A stretch of 64,000 nt of DNA from DATLLN01 sp963809205 (GTDB taxonomy: Bacteria; Actinomycetota; Thermoleophilia; Gaiellales; JAICJC01): NCBI GenBank assembly GCA_963809205.1, contig CAWEIS010000001.1, positions 248,001-312,000 of the forward strand. The letters are read 5' to 3'. Positions 1-11,560 of this stretch are shown piece by piece (position 1 is the first letter of the stretch; each line of letters begins with the position of its first letter). A program made the translations under genes and the position numbers. The notes beneath the pieces were generated by a model. It made no database searches, was not told the origin of the DNA, and saw only the letters and a list, made by a program, of their open reading frames with translations.

Positions 1-317
1 AGCCGCCGGGCCAGCAGCGCCTGGCCAACCGCGTTGTTGATCTTGTGGGCGCCGGTGTGGTTCAGATCCTCGCGCTTCAGCCAGATCCGCACGCCCGGCG
101 CCAGCTCCATCACGCGCTCGGCCAGATAGAGCGGCGTCGGCCGGCCGACGAAGTCGCGGCCGAAGCTCTCGACGTCGGCCAGGTAGGCGGGATCGGCTTT
201 CGCCGCCTCCCAGCCCTCGACCAGCTCGTCCAGGGCGCCCATCACCGTCTCCGGCACGAACCGGCCGCCGAACTCGCCGAACCGGCCCCGCGCGTCGGGC
301 ATCTCGGGGGCCGTCAT
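1..317 (-). CDS. trpB: Tryptophan synthase beta chain, N-terminal part (runs off window)
   Basis: TrpB makes L-tryptophan from indole and serine with PLP. Only the first 105 codons are in the window; the gene continues past the left edge. The visible part has FGEFGGRFVPET at residues 13-24, GRPTPLY near 58-64, and HTGAHKINNA, where Lys92 is the expected Schiff-base lysine for PLP. The ATG overlaps the trpF stop as ATGA, so it is the last visible gene of the leftward trpEGDCF-B operon. Nothing unusual is seen in the part available. Confidence 0.95.
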   Translation of the reverse strand, partial: MTAPEMPDARGRFGEFGGRFVPETVMGALDELVEGWEAAKADPAYLADVESFGRDFVGRPTPLYLAERVMELAPGVRIWLKREDLNHTGAHKINNAVGQALLARR

Positions 318-874
318 GCCGCCTGCTTCGCGTTGCTGACAAACCGTGTGACGAGCGCGTGATCCTTGACGCCGGGCGACGCCTCGACGCCTCGTGCCGT
401 GTCCACACCCCAGGGGTGCGCGGCGGCGACCGCCTCCGCGACGTTGCCGGGGTCGAGCGATCCGGCGAGCAGCACGGGCGCCCGCACCGCGGCCGCGCGC
501 GCCCAGTGGCCGCGCAGCGCCTCGGGCCCGGGCCGCGACTCGCGCTCCAGGTCGAGCAGCACCGGCACGCCGTCCGGCAGCCCGCCCGGCGGCGCGCCGC
601 GGAAGCCGAGGATGACGCCGCTCGTCCGCGGCGACGGCCCGTAGACCTGCACCAGGTCGAAGCCGTCGGTGGGGCCGTCCGGCTCGGACCCGGCGAACAC
701 GGCGACCGTCCGCACGCCGGCCGGCGCCCGCCGTGCCAGCTCGACCGCGCGCTCGAGGGTGACGCCGCGCGGGCTGTCGGCGACGCACACGAAGCCGACC
801 AGGTCTGCGCCCGCCTCGACCGCCTGGTCGACGTCCTGCTCGCGGGTCAGCCCGCAGATCTTGACCAGCGTCAT
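314..874 (-). CDS. trpF: Phosphoribosylanthranilate isomerase
   Basis: TrpF performs the Amadori rearrangement of phosphoribosylanthranilate to CdRP, the third step from chorismate to tryptophan. The 186-residue product is close to the usual size of this TIM barrel. KICGLT at residues 5-10 carries the catalytic cysteine. PVLLDLE supplies the acid residue position, and DTARGVE followed by PGVKD is the C-terminal phosphate-binding part. Start is the ATG that overlaps the trpC stop (ATGA); the stop in turn overlaps trpB. The open frame extends far upstream through trpC, but that extension is a shadow. Confidence 0.95.
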   Translation of the reverse strand: MTLVKICGLTREQDVDQAVEAGADLVGFVCVADSPRGVTLERAVELARRAPAGVRTVAVFAGSEPDGPTDGFDLVQVYGPSPRTSGVILGFRGAPPGGLPDGVPVLLDLERESRPGPEALRGHWARAAAVRAPVLLAGSLDPGNVAEAVAAAHPWGVDTARGVEASPGVKDHALVTRFVSNAKQAA

Positions 875-1592
875 CGCAGCACCCCCACCAGCTCGCCGAG
901 CAGCTCGGGCGAGCGCATCAGCGACGTTCCGACCAGCACGGCGTGGGCACCGGCGTCCCGGGCGGCCTCGACGTCGGCGCGCGACACGACGCCGGACTCC
1001 GCGATTCGCAGCACGCCCTCGGGGAGGCTCGCCAGCAGCTCCAGCTGGCCGTCGCGATCGACCTCCAGCGTCTCCAGGTTGCGGGCGTTGACGCCGATCA
1101 TCCGCGGCCCCAGGGCGATCGCGCGCTCGACCTCGGCGGCGTCGTTGGCCTCGACCAGCACGTCCATGCCGAGCAGGCCGGCCGTCTCGGACAGCCGCCG
1201 CGCCTCGTCGTTGCTGACCATGCCCAGGATCACGAGCACGGCGTCGGCGCCGGCGATCCGCTGCCGCGCCACCTGCTCGGGGAAGACGGTGAAGTCCTTG
1301 GCCAGCGCCGGAATCGAGATCGCACGGCGGGCGGCCGTCAGGTCGTCGGGCGATCCGCCGAAGTCGCGCTCGGCGCACAGCACCGAGACGCAGGCCGCGC
1401 CGCCGTCCTCGTAGCGGACGGCGGTCTCGACGACGTCGGCATCGGCCCGGATCGCGCCCTGCGACGGCGAAGCGCGCTTGACCTCGGCGATCACGGCGAC
1501 CGACGGGCCGGCGGCCAGGGCGTCCGCGAACCCGCGGGGCGGGTCGGGCGCATCCCGGCGGATGTCCCCGGCCAGCCTGCTCAGGTACCCGC

Positions 1593-1596
<4 letters not shown>
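871..1596 (-). CDS. trpC: Indole-3-glycerol phosphate synthase
   Basis: TrpC closes the indole ring by converting CdRP to indole-3-glycerol phosphate. The 241-residue protein has the family signatures in order: AEVKRASPSQG near residue 37-47 with the catalytic lysine, AKDF near 99-102 with the second lysine, VNARNLETLEVD, and IAESGV near the C-terminus. It is flanked by four-base ATGA overlaps with trpD upstream and trpF downstream, so translation of the operon is probably coupled. It is slightly shorter than many homologues, which is normal for actinobacterial forms. Confidence 0.95.
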
Positions 1597-3198
<1,602 letters not shown>

Positions 3199-3202
<4 letters not shown>

Positions 3203-4531
3203 GGCCCGTAGATCCCCGTCTCCGCCTGATCGATCGCGGTCTGCAGCGCCGCCATCTTGTTGGTGCACTCGTCGTGCTCCGCCGCAGGGTCGGAGTCTGC
3301 CACGATCCCGGCGCCCGCCTGGAGATAAGCCGTCCCGTCGCGCATGACGATGGTGCGGATCGCGATGCAGGTGTCCATGTCCCCGCCGAAGCCCAGGTAC
3401 CCGACCGCGCCGGCGTAGGCGCCGCGTCGGCGTCCCTCCAGCTCGCCGATGATCTGCATCGCCCGCACCTTGGGTGCGCCGGACATCGTCCCGGCGGGGA
3501 AGGTCGCGCGCAGTAGCGCGGCAGCGTCGCGGTCGGGGCGGATCTGCCCGAAGACCCGCGACACGATGTGCATCACGTGGGAGTAGCGCTCGACCTCCAT
3601 GTACCGCTCGACCCGCACGGAGCCCGGCTCGCACACCCGCGACAGGTCGTTGCGCCCGAGGTCGACCAGCATCACGTGCTCGGCGCGCTCCTTGGGAGAG
3701 GCCATCAGCTCCTCGGCAAGCAGGTCGTCCTGCTCGCGGTCGGCGCCGCGCGGGCGGGTGCCGGCGATCGGCCGAAGCTCGCAAGTGCCGTCCAGGTCGA
3801 GCCGGACGTGCGTCTCCGGGGACGACCCGACCAGGTGGTGCCCGCCGAGGTCGAGCAGGAACATGTATGGCGAGGGGTTGACCGCGCGCAGTGCCCGGTA
3901 GATGGCTGAACGGCGACACCTCGGTGCTGCGGCGGACGCGCTGCGACATGAGGATCTGGAAGGCGTCGCCCGCGGCGATGTGCTCCTTCGCCTCGGCCAC
4001 CGCTTCCATGTAGTGCTCGCGGCTGGTCTCCTGCACCCGGTCGGCGGCGTCGCGTGGCTCGTCCGGCCTGGGCGCGACCGGCGTCGCCAGCGCCGCCAGC
4101 ACGCGCTCCGCCTCGTCGGCGGGTCCGATCACCGACATCGTCCGCCGGACGTGGTCGAAGGCGACGACGCACGAGGCGAGCATGAACTGCATCTCGGGGA
4201 TGCCGGCGTCGTCCTCGTGCGCGGGCGGCAGCGGGACCGGCTCGAGCCGCGTCACCCAGTCGTAGCTCAGGTAGCCGACGGCGCCGCCAGCGAACGGCGG
4301 CTCACCGGGCCGCGGGCCGGGCTGCGACCGCGAGAACTCGACCGCCTCCTCGAGGCTGGACGTGATCGCAGCTCCGGCGCCGAGGAACGAGTAGCGGCCG
4401 ACCTGTTCGCCGCGCTCGACGGACTCCAGCAGGAACGCCGGCGGTCCCAGCGCCTCGCGCAGCTGCAGGTAGGCGCCGACCGGCGTGATCATGTCGGCGG
4501 GAAGCGTTGTGAGTGTTCGCTGGGTGCTCAT
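3199..4531 (-). CDS. trpE: Anthranilate synthase component I (one-base frameshift)
   Basis: TrpE makes anthranilate from chorismate using ammonia from TrpG and is the feedback-controlled entry enzyme. The N-terminal part has FLLESVERGEQVGRYSFLG; LLES is the known tryptophan feedback site. The C-terminal half carries the chorismate-binding core (PIAGTRPRG, FPAGTMSGAPK, TNKMAAL). The two halves lie in different frames. Reading TTC-A-GCC-ATC around 3901-3910, removal of the base at 3907 restores SPFAIYRALRAVNPSPYMFLL and a 443-residue protein. With no decay elsewhere, a sequencing error is likelier than a pseudogene. The start ATG follows the attenuator. Confidence 0.88.
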
Positions 4532-4540
4532 CAGGGCAAC

Positions 4541-4572
4541 AAAAAAGCCCCCCGCCTGGTGAGGCGAAAGGC
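4541..4572 (-). terminator. Attenuator terminator of the trp operon
   Basis: On the minus strand an 11-bp stem is formed by 4572-4562 (5' arm GCCTTTCGCCT) and 4557-4547 (AGGCGGGGGGC), with three G-U pairs and a 4-nt loop, followed at once by six U residues (4546-4541). It lies between the Trp-rich leader peptide and trpE, the place of a transcription attenuator. The 3' arm can also pair with 4585-4576 (GCCCCTCGCC), and GCGAGG inside the leader peptide gene is complementary to CCTCGC there, so alternative folds exist. Confidence 0.85.
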
Positions 4573-4602
4573 CTGGGCGAGGGGCGGGATGCCGCGGAGC
4601 AG

Positions 4603-4656
4603 CTAGCGGGCCGTACCTCGCTCGCGGGTCCACCACCAGTGCGGCATCGTGCGCAT
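4603..4656 (-). CDS. trpL: trp leader peptide, 17 residues with three tandem Trp
   Basis: A 17-codon frame encodes MRTMPHWWWTRERGTAR. Three consecutive UGG codons (4638-4630) lie about 60 bases upstream of the attenuator stem. Ribosome stalling at these codons when charged tRNA-Trp is scarce is the established switch for trp attenuation, including in actinobacteria. The alternative ATG three codons in would still contain the Trp run. The ATG is only 9 nt from the -10 box, so the leader mRNA may be leaderless or nearly so. Confidence 0.88.
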   Translation of the reverse strand: MRTMPHWWWTRERGTAR

Positions 4657-4665
4657 CGTCCCAGC

Positions 4666-4694
4666 ACTATGCTGGATGCCGGTCGCTTCGTCAA
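4666..4694 (-). promoter_or_regulatory. trp operon promoter (TTGACG-17-CATAGT)
   Basis: On the minus strand TTGACG (4694-4689) and CATAGT (4671-4666) are separated by exactly 17 bases, a close match to a housekeeping sigma promoter. It sits just upstream of the leader peptide and about 20 bases from the divergent thiolase start, so the trp promoter and the thiolase 5' region overlap. Confidence 0.75.
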
Positions 4695-4713
4695 GTTGCA
4701 AACGAGGAGCTGC

Positions 4714-5898
4714 ATGCCCACCACCGTGATCCTCGGGGCCGCCCGGACCCCGTTCGGCCGCCTCGGCGGCGCCCTGTCGTCCCTCTCCGCACCCGAGCTC
4801 GGCGCCGTCGCCGGCCGCGGGGCGCTCGAGCGCGCCGGTGTCTCTGCGGACGACATCGGATACGTGGTGATGGGGGAGGTGCTGCAGGCGGGCGTCGGGA
4901 TGATCCCCTCGCGGCAGGTCTCGGCGGCGGTCGGCGCGCCACGCACCGTCGGCTCCGACACCATCAACAAGGTCTGCGCGTCCGGGCTGCGGGCGGTTGC
5001 TTACGGCGACCTGCAGATCCGCGCGGGCGTCCACGACGTCGTGCTCGCCGGCGGCATGGAGAGCATGTCGAACGCGCCGTATCTGCTCACCAAGGGCCGC
5101 TTCGGATACAAGATGGGCGACGGCGTGCTGATCGACCACATGACGTACGACGGCCTGACCAGCACGTTCACGCACCGGATCATGGCGGAGGAGAACTCCG
5201 TCGTCTCGGCAGAGATCGGCTGCTCGCGCGAGGATCAGGACGCCTGGGCGCTGCGGTCGCATCAACGCGCGGTTGCCGCGATCGACGACGGCAGCCTGAC
5301 CGACGAGATCGTGCCGGTGACGATCGCGAGTCGCAAGGGCGACGTCGTTGTCGACACGGACGAGGGCCCGCGGCGGGACACGTCGGCCGAGCGGCTGGCC
5401 TCGCTGAAGCCGGTGTTCACGGAGGACGGCGCCACCACGGCGGGCAACGCGCCGGGCGTCAACGACGGGGCAGCGGTGCTGGTGCTGGCGTCTGAGGACT
5501 GGGCTGTCGAGCGCGGCCTGCAGCCGCTGGCGAAGGTGATCTCCGAGGGCCACGTCGGCGACGACTGGCCCTACCTGGTGCGGACGCCCGCGGCGGCGGC
5601 CCGCCAGGCGCTCGAGCGGGTCGGCATGACGCCGGCGGACGTCGACATCTACGAGGTCAACGAAGCGTTCTGCTCGGTCGTGCTGAACACCATCGAACTG
5701 CTCGGCGTCGACCCCGACCGGGTCAACCCGCAGGGCGGCGCGGTCGCCTACGGCCACCCGATCGGCGCCTCGGGCGGCCGGCTGCTGGGGACGCTGGTCG
5801 CCCAGCTGCGGCGGCGGGGCGGCGGCATCGGCGTCGCCGCCATCTGCTCCGGCGCGGCCCAGGGCGACGCGATGGTGCTCGAGGTGCTGCCGGGATGA
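4714..5898 (+). CDS. Acetyl-CoA C-acetyltransferase (thiolase II)
   Basis: A 394-residue thiolase that joins or cleaves acetyl-CoA units (acetoacetyl-CoA + CoA = 2 acetyl-CoA). All three catalytic residues are in textbook positions: Cys88 in NKVCASG, His348 in GHPIGASG, and Cys378 in ICSGAAQG. VNEAF near residue 316 is also conserved. The ATG at 4714 follows AACGAGGAG, a good ribosome-binding site. The stop overlaps the start of the downstream hydroxyacyl-CoA dehydrogenase (ATGA), so the pair forms a beta-oxidation or butyrate-type unit. Biosynthetic versus degradative direction cannot be told from sequence. Confidence 0.92.
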   Translation: MPTTVILGAARTPFGRLGGALSSLSAPELGAVAGRGALERAGVSADDIGYVVMGEVLQAGVGMIPSRQVSAAVGAPRTVGSDTINKVCASGLRAVAYGDLQIRAGVHDVVLAGGMESMSNAPYLLTKGRFGYKMGDGVLIDHMTYDGLTSTFTHRIMAEENSVVSAEIGCSREDQDAWALRSHQRAVAAIDDGSLTDEIVPVTIASRKGDVVVDTDEGPRRDTSAERLASLKPVFTEDGATTAGNAPGVNDGAAVLVLASEDWAVERGLQPLAKVISEGHVGDDWPYLVRTPAAAARQALERVGMTPADVDIYEVNEAFCSVVLNTIELLGVDPDRVNPQGGAVAYGHPIGASGGRLLGTLVAQLRRRGGGIGVAAICSGAAQGDAMVLEVLPG

Positions 5899-6734
5899 CC
5901 GAGATCCGCTCGATCACCATCGTCGGCGCCGGCCAGATGGGCTCGGGCATCGCCCAGGTCGCGGCCGTCGCGGGATACGACGTGTTGCTGGTCGACGTCG
6001 CGCCTGGCCAGCTGGAGCGGGCCACCGTGACGATCCAGGAGTCGCTGACGAAGCTGGTCTCCAAGGAGCGACTGGCGCAGGAGGACGCGGACGCCGCCGT
6101 GACGCGGATCCGCACGCACTCGCACGCCGAGGACGCCGACCTGCTGATCGAGGCGGCGACCGAGGACGTCGATCTCAAGCTGAGCATCTTCAAGCAGCTG
6201 GACGACGTCGCGCACGAGGGCGCGATCCTGGCGTCGAACACCAGCTCGATCCCGATCACGCGGCTGGCGGCCAGCACGTCGCGGCCGGCGGCGGTGGTCG
6301 GCATGCACTTCTTCAACCCGGTGCCGCTGATGCCCCTGGTCGAGGTGATCCGCGGGCTGGACACGGCCGACGCGACCGCCGCGGCCGTGCGCGAGGCGGC
6401 CGAGCGGATGGGCAAGACCGTGGCCGAGGCGCGGGACGTGCCGGGCTTCATCTCGAACCGGATCCTCGTGCCCATGATCAACGAGGCCGCCTACTGCCTG
6501 ATGGAGGGCGTGGGCGATGCCGAGGCGATCGACACGGTGATGAAGCTGGGCATGAACCACCCGATGGGGCCGCTGACGCTGGCCGACCTGATCGGGCTCG
6601 ACACCTGCCTGTCGATCATGGAGGTGCTGCATGAGGGGCTGGGCGAGAAGTACCGCCCGTGCCCGCTGCTGCGCACCTATGTCGAGGCGGGGCGGCTGGG
6701 CCGCAAGTCAGGCCGCGGCTTCTACGAGTACTGA
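5895..6734 (+). CDS. 3-hydroxybutyryl-CoA / 3-hydroxyacyl-CoA dehydrogenase
   Basis: A 279-residue NAD-dependent enzyme that interconverts 3-hydroxyacyl-CoA and 3-ketoacyl-CoA. The Rossmann motif GAGQMGSG (GxGxxG at residues 11-16) is at the N-terminus, MHFFNPVPLMPLVEVI carries the catalytic His with its partner Glu, and NHPMGPLTLADLIGLD marks the C-terminal dimerisation domain. The size equals stand-alone butyrate-type HBD proteins rather than the multifunctional FadB. It is translationally coupled to the thiolase. Its last 27 bases overlap the 3' end of the opposite-strand MFS gene. Confidence 0.92.
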   Translation: MTEIRSITIVGAGQMGSGIAQVAAVAGYDVLLVDVAPGQLERATVTIQESLTKLVSKERLAQEDADAAVTRIRTHSHAEDADLLIEAATEDVDLKLSIFKQLDDVAHEGAILASNTSSIPITRLAASTSRPAAVVGMHFFNPVPLMPLVEVIRGLDTADATAAAVREAAERMGKTVAEARDVPGFISNRILVPMINEAAYCLMEGVGDAEAIDTVMKLGMNHPMGPLTLADLIGLDTCLSIMEVLHEGLGEKYRPCPLLRTYVEAGRLGRKSGRGFYEY

Positions 6735-7901
6735 GCGGCGGGTGCCGACGGCCCGCGTCAGCAGCGTGGCCGCGATCGCAGCGCCGGTGGCCGACGAGGC
6801 CGCGCCCAGCAGCCACATCGCGTCGTAGCCGAACGTCTCTGCGACCAGTCCGGCGACCGGCGTCAGCGCCGAGGTGCAGCCGAACACGACCGTCGACGCG
6901 ACGCCGACGGCGCGGCCTGCGCGCTCGGCGCCGGCGATCTCGCCGGCCGTGACGTAGAGGACGCCGTTGAACCCGAAAGCGCCGAAGGACAACGCGCAGG
7001 CGACGACCACCGCCGGCACGACGCCGGCACGCAGCGCCAGCGGCATCAGCAGCGCGGCGCCGGCGGCCAGCGCGCCGGTCTCGGCCAGCGTCCGCGCGCG
7101 GCGGGTGCCGCCGTGGCGGTCCGCCAGCCGGCCCCAGACCAGCCGGGCTGCGGCGGCGGAGACGTTGACGACGGCGAACAGCACGCCCGCCTGGGCAGCG
7201 GTGATGTCCAGCTCGCGGGCGGCCGGCACGATGTAGGTGAGCGTTGCCGAAAGTGCGAACGCGTAGAGCAGCCCCAGCGCCATCACCGGTCGCATGCCCG
7301 GCGCGGACAGCACGCCGTCCAGCCCCAGGCCGGCGGTCTCGCCGCCGCCCCCCGGCGAGCGCAGCGCGAACAGCGCCGCGGTGGAGGCGGTCAGGCCGGC
7401 GGCAACCAGCATCGCCAGACGCACGCCGCCGATGTGTGCGAGCAGCGGCAGCATCGCCGCGCCGATGGTGCCGCCCAGCGGCACCGCCAGCTGGCGCCAG
7501 CCCAGCGCGATGCCCCGCTTCTCCGGCGGGAACTCGCGCAGCAGCGCGCTCATGCCGGCGACCGGTACCGACGCCGATCCGATGCCGGCGACGAACAACG
7601 CGCATGCGAACACCGTCGCGTCCGAGGATGACGACGCGATCACGTAGCCGGTCGCGTTCAGTGCGGCGCCGGCCAGCAGCACCGGGCGTGCGCCGAAGCG
7701 GTCGACCAGCATGCCGGTCGGCAGCAGGACGGCCGCCGATCCCAGCCCGACGGCGGCGAACACGACGCCGAACCCGGCCGGGCCGACGTCGAGGGCGCCA
7801 CGCACCTCGAGGCCGATCGCCGGGAGCCCGAACTGGACGATCGAGACGGCCGCCTGTGCCGCAACCGAGAGGATCAGGAGGGTGCGTGCACGGGGTGTCA
7901 T
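6708..7901 (-). CDS. MFS transporter of unknown substrate
   Basis: A 397-residue, alanine/glycine-rich membrane protein with about twelve hydrophobic segments and the MFS loop signature LVDRFGARP after helix 2 (residues about 65-73), with a related LADRHGGTR in the second half. It lies divergent to a LysR-type regulator with 67 bases between the start codons, an arrangement in which the regulator often controls the transporter. Substrate cannot be inferred; the family includes drug exporters and metabolite carriers. The 3' end runs 27 bp into the convergent dehydrogenase gene. Confidence 0.82.
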   Translation of the reverse strand: MTPRARTLLILSVAAQAAVSIVQFGLPAIGLEVRGALDVGPAGFGVVFAAVGLGSAAVLLPTGMLVDRFGARPVLLAGAALNATGYVIASSSSDATVFACALFVAGIGSASVPVAGMSALLREFPPEKRGIALGWRQLAVPLGGTIGAAMLPLLAHIGGVRLAMLVAAGLTASTAALFALRSPGGGGETAGLGLDGVLSAPGMRPVMALGLLYAFALSATLTYIVPAARELDITAAQAGVLFAVVNVSAAAARLVWGRLADRHGGTRRARTLAETGALAAGAALLMPLALRAGVVPAVVVACALSFGAFGFNGVLYVTAGEIAGAERAGRAVGVASTVVFGCTSALTPVAGLVAETFGYDAMWLLGAASSATGAAIAATLLTRAVGTRRSVLVEAAA

Positions 7902-7910
7902 CGACCACTC

Positions 7911-7959
7911 AGCCTAGCCGCGGGCAGCTGATTGCGAAAACGTGTTGCTCGGATAGGAT
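7911..7959. promoter_or_regulatory. Overlapping divergent promoters, MFS and LysR genes
   Basis: Leftward: TTCGCA (7938-7933) with 16 bases to TAGGCT (7916-7911), 9 nt before the MFS ATG. Rightward: TTGCGA (7932-7937) with 16 bases to TAGGAT (7954-7959), 9 nt before the LysR ATG. The two -35 boxes share the same TTGCGAA bases, so the promoters would compete. A short inverted repeat GCCA-AA-TGGC covers 7963-7972 at the LysR start. Confidence 0.45.
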
Positions 7960-7968
7960 CATTGCCAA

Positions 7969-8898
7969 ATGGCTATGTATCCGACCGCCCAGCTGCGCGC
8001 CTTCGTCCAGGTGGCGGCCGAGGCCAGCTTCACCCGGGCAGCCGAGCGGCTCGACATCTCGCAGCCCACGGCCAGCCAGCTCGTGCGTTCGCTGGAGAAG
8101 CGGGTCGGGGCGCCGCTGTTCGTCCGCGGCTCGCGCCGCGTGGAGCTGACGGCGGCGGGGCGCGCGTTGCTGCCGCACGCGGAGCGCGCGCTGGCCCTGG
8201 ACGCCGAGGCCGAGGCGGCGGTCGACCGCGCGGCGTCGGTCGAGCGGGCACGGCTGTGGGTCGCCGCCGGGGAGGCGCTGGCCACGTACGTGCTGCCGCC
8301 GGCGCTGGCCGATCTCAAGCACCGGCTGCCGCGGCTGGAGGCCGGCGTGATCGTCGGCGACGTCGCCCGCATCCTGTCGGCGCTGCGCTCGGGCGAGGCG
8401 GACGCCGTGCTGCTGACCGAGCACACGGCGCCGGCCGACCTGGAGTCCACGGTCTACGCCCGCGGCCGCACGGTGCTGCTCGCCGCCGCCTCGGAGCCCG
8501 TGCCCGACCGGCCGCTCGAGGTGGCCGACCTGGCGGAGCGGACGCTGATCGTGCGCGACCCGGGCACCGTCAACCGGCGCGAGATCGACGGCCTGCTGGA
8601 GCGGGCGAAGGTGCGGCCCGCCGGGCTGCTGGAGGCGTCCAGCCTGGAGGCGGTCAAGCGCTGCGTGGAGGTCGGTCTGGGCGTGGCGATCGTCCCGGCG
8701 ATCGCAGTCGAGCGGGAGCTCGAGCTGGGAGTGCTGCGCGAGCTGCCGATGGCGAAGCCGGCGATGGAGTTCGGCTTCTGCCTGGCGTGGCGCAAGGGTG
8801 AGGAGCCTCCACCGCCAGTGCTGATGCTGCTCGAGCGGCTGCGCGCCGCGCCGGGCTATCTCGCTGTGCCAACGGGGCACCTGAGTCCCGACGTGTAG
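7969..8898 (+). CDS. LysR-family transcriptional regulator
   Basis: A 309-residue protein with the N-terminal winged helix-turn-helix of the LysR family: LRAFVQVAAEASFTRAAERL, then SQPTASQLVRSLEKRVG and PLFVRGSRRVELTAAG over residues about 7-65. The remaining 240 residues form the effector-binding fold (periplasmic-binding-protein like). It is divergent from the MFS gene and probably regulates it and itself. A second ATG two codons downstream (7975) is equally possible. Inducer unknown. Confidence 0.9.
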   Translation: MAMYPTAQLRAFVQVAAEASFTRAAERLDISQPTASQLVRSLEKRVGAPLFVRGSRRVELTAAGRALLPHAERALALDAEAEAAVDRAASVERARLWVAAGEALATYVLPPALADLKHRLPRLEAGVIVGDVARILSALRSGEADAVLLTEHTAPADLESTVYARGRTVLLAAASEPVPDRPLEVADLAERTLIVRDPGTVNRREIDGLLERAKVRPAGLLEASSLEAVKRCVEVGLGVAIVPAIAVERELELGVLRELPMAKPAMEFGFCLAWRKGEEPPPPVLMLLERLRAAPGYLAVPTGHLSPDV

Positions 8899-8959
8899 GA
8901 GCTCTGCGCCTGTCGACGGCCACGCAGCCCGTGGAATCAATCATCTAGGCTGCTCGTGG

Positions 8960-9544
8960 ATGGTGCGGCTTGACCGGATCTACACGCGCGCCGGGGACGG
9001 CGGCGAGACGTCGCTCGGCGACGGCCGCCGGGTCTCCAAGGACGACGCTCGGATCTGGGCGTACGGCACCGTCGACGAGACGGGCGCCGCGGTCGGCGTG
9101 GCGGTGGCCAGCGGCCTCGAGCCGGCGGCGACGGAGCTGCTGCGGCGGGTGATGAACGACCTGTTCGACGTCGGCGCCGACCTGGCCGTGCCGGTCGACT
9201 CGACGCGCGGCCGGCAGCGTGAGCGGCTGCGGATCGACCAGCGTCACGTCGAGGCGCTCGAGCGTGCGTGCGACGAGTGGTCGCCGCGGCTCGCGCCGCT
9301 CACCAGCTTCGTGTTGCCGGGCGGGACACCGCAGGCGGCGGCGCTGCACCAGGCGCGGACGACGTGCCGCCGGGCAGAGCGGCTGGCCGTGCGGCTGGCC
9401 GCGGAGGAGCCGGTCAACGAGCACGCCATCGCGTACCTCAACCGCCTCTCCGACCTGCTGTTCATCCTCGCCCGGGTGCACAACGACGACGGCCGCGCCG
9501 ACGTCCTGTGGGAGCCCGGCGCGTCGCTCGCCGAGGAGCAGTAG
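8960..9544 (+). CDS. Cob(I)alamin adenosyltransferase, PduO type
   Basis: A 194-residue enzyme that transfers the adenosyl group of ATP to reduced cobalamin to make coenzyme B12. YTRAGDGGETSLGDG at residues 8-22 is the ATP-binding N-terminal motif of PduO-type enzymes, and CRRAERL in the C-terminal helix bundle is the second family signature. The gene directly precedes the B12-dependent mutase (the stop TAG abuts the GTG start), so it supplies or repairs the cofactor of that enzyme. A TAGGCT box ends 8 nt before the ATG, with no Shine-Dalgarno sequence between. Confidence 0.92.
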   Translation: MVRLDRIYTRAGDGGETSLGDGRRVSKDDARIWAYGTVDETGAAVGVAVASGLEPAATELLRRVMNDLFDVGADLAVPVDSTRGRQRERLRIDQRHVEALERACDEWSPRLAPLTSFVLPGGTPQAAALHQARTTCRRAERLAVRLAAEEPVNEHAIAYLNRLSDLLFILARVHNDDGRADVLWEPGASLAEEQ

Positions 9545-11146
<1,602 letters not shown>

Positions 11147-11156
11147 GATTGCGCAG

Positions 11157-11477
11157 ATGGATGCCTTCGAGACCTCTCAGCTGGAGGCCGAACGCGCCGC
11201 CTCGGGCGGCCTCTACCTCGAGTTCCTGCGGCGCGACTCGATGAGCCTCGGGCTCTACACCCTGGAGGCCGAGGCGGAGGATCCGCAAACGCCGCACAAC
11301 GAGGACGAGGCCTACGTTGTCGTCTCCGGGCGCGGGGCGATCATGGTGGCCGGCGAGAACCAGGAGGTCGGCCCGGGCTCGGTCGTATTCGTCGGCCGCG
11401 GCGTCGAGCACCGCTTCCACTCGATCACCGAGCAGCTGCAGATCCTGGTGGTCTTCGCGCCGCCCGAGTCGGTGTAG
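11157..11477 (+). CDS. Small cupin-domain protein
   Basis: A 106-residue single cupin barrel: PHNEDEAYVVVSGRGAIMVAGE is cupin motif 1 (residues about 43-64) with metal-ligand candidates His and Glu, and PGSVVFVGRGVEHRFHS is motif 2 with His. Function is unknown; it may be a metal-dependent enzyme or a sensor. It is placed between the two mutase subunit genes, 10 bases after icmA. A TAGGAT box (11144-11149) overlapping the icmA stop lies 7 nt before its ATG, suggesting its own leaderless promoter. Confidence 0.8.
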   Translation: MDAFETSQLEAERAASGGLYLEFLRRDSMSLGLYTLEAEAEDPQTPHNEDEAYVVVSGRGAIMVAGENQEVGPGSVVFVGRGVEHRFHSITEQLQILVVFAPPESV

Positions 11478-11560
11478 CACACCCCGGCGGCGCCCGCCGT
11501 CACGATCTCGCCCATTCCCGCACAGATCTGCGCCGATTCGCGCACGCTCGGCGTTGGCCC

